DNA of 64,000 nt from contig NZ_AVAF01000122.1 in the NCBI RefSeq assembly GCF_000445185.1, positions 62,001 through 126,000 on the forward strand, given 5' to 3'. The DNA comes from Thermoanaerobacter sp. A7A (GTDB lineage Bacteria; Bacillota; Thermoanaerobacteria; Thermoanaerobacterales; Thermoanaerobacteraceae). This document shows positions 63,929-64,000 of the stretch, one piece after another; position 1 is the stretch's first letter; each line of letters starts with the position of its first letter. The notes under the pieces are model-generated. The model had not been told where the DNA came from. It saw nothing but the letters and a program-made list of their open reading frames with translations, and made no database searches. The translations under genes and the position numbers were made by a program.

Positions 63929-64000
63929 AGATTAGCCTATAAGCAAATAAATAGGAGAGGGTATGTATGATCTGAAAGAGTACGTACCCTATTTGTCTCT

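Overview
The window is from a low-GC thermophilic Firmicute, most likely Thermoanaerobacter (judged from protein content and style only). It starts inside guaA. A ~16.4-kb prophage-like island follows (~1070-17494). Its two ends both encode the GuaA C-terminus (T-I-E-W-E-stop), so the island appears to sit in the guaA 3' end. It carries an integrase, a cI/cro-like switch, replication-type genes, a sigma factor, a tape-measure gene and an HK97-gp10-like gene, but no recognisable capsid, portal or terminase. It also holds a Fic/HTH/zinc-ribbon module, a DUF5131 gene, a secreted-protein pair, short repeat arrays and a candidate sRNA. Next comes a guanine plus ykkC-type (PRPP-like) tandem riboswitch in front of a purine permease and a complete pur operon, in which purL is split by a frame change. 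Housekeeping genes follow: murI, an M20 peptidase, spoVB, hydG, a cellobiose-type PTS operon, pcrA, ligA, gatCAB, an amidase, rph, rdgB and a yfcE-like gene. Six tRNA genes precede a decayed integrase and an apparently higher-GC accessory segment. That segment has a PrpR-type sigma-54 regulator, a -24/-12 promoter and an acid-sugar catabolic operon. The window ends with decayed IS1182-type and TnpB fragments and a RelBE-like pair. The most interesting signals are the guaA att pair and capsid-less island, the 11-bp iteron-like array, a two-hairpin antisense-strand sRNA, a hairpin enclosing the spoVB start site, and an inverted-repeat element holding a structured-RNA-like core. All identifications come from reading the sequence; no searches were run.
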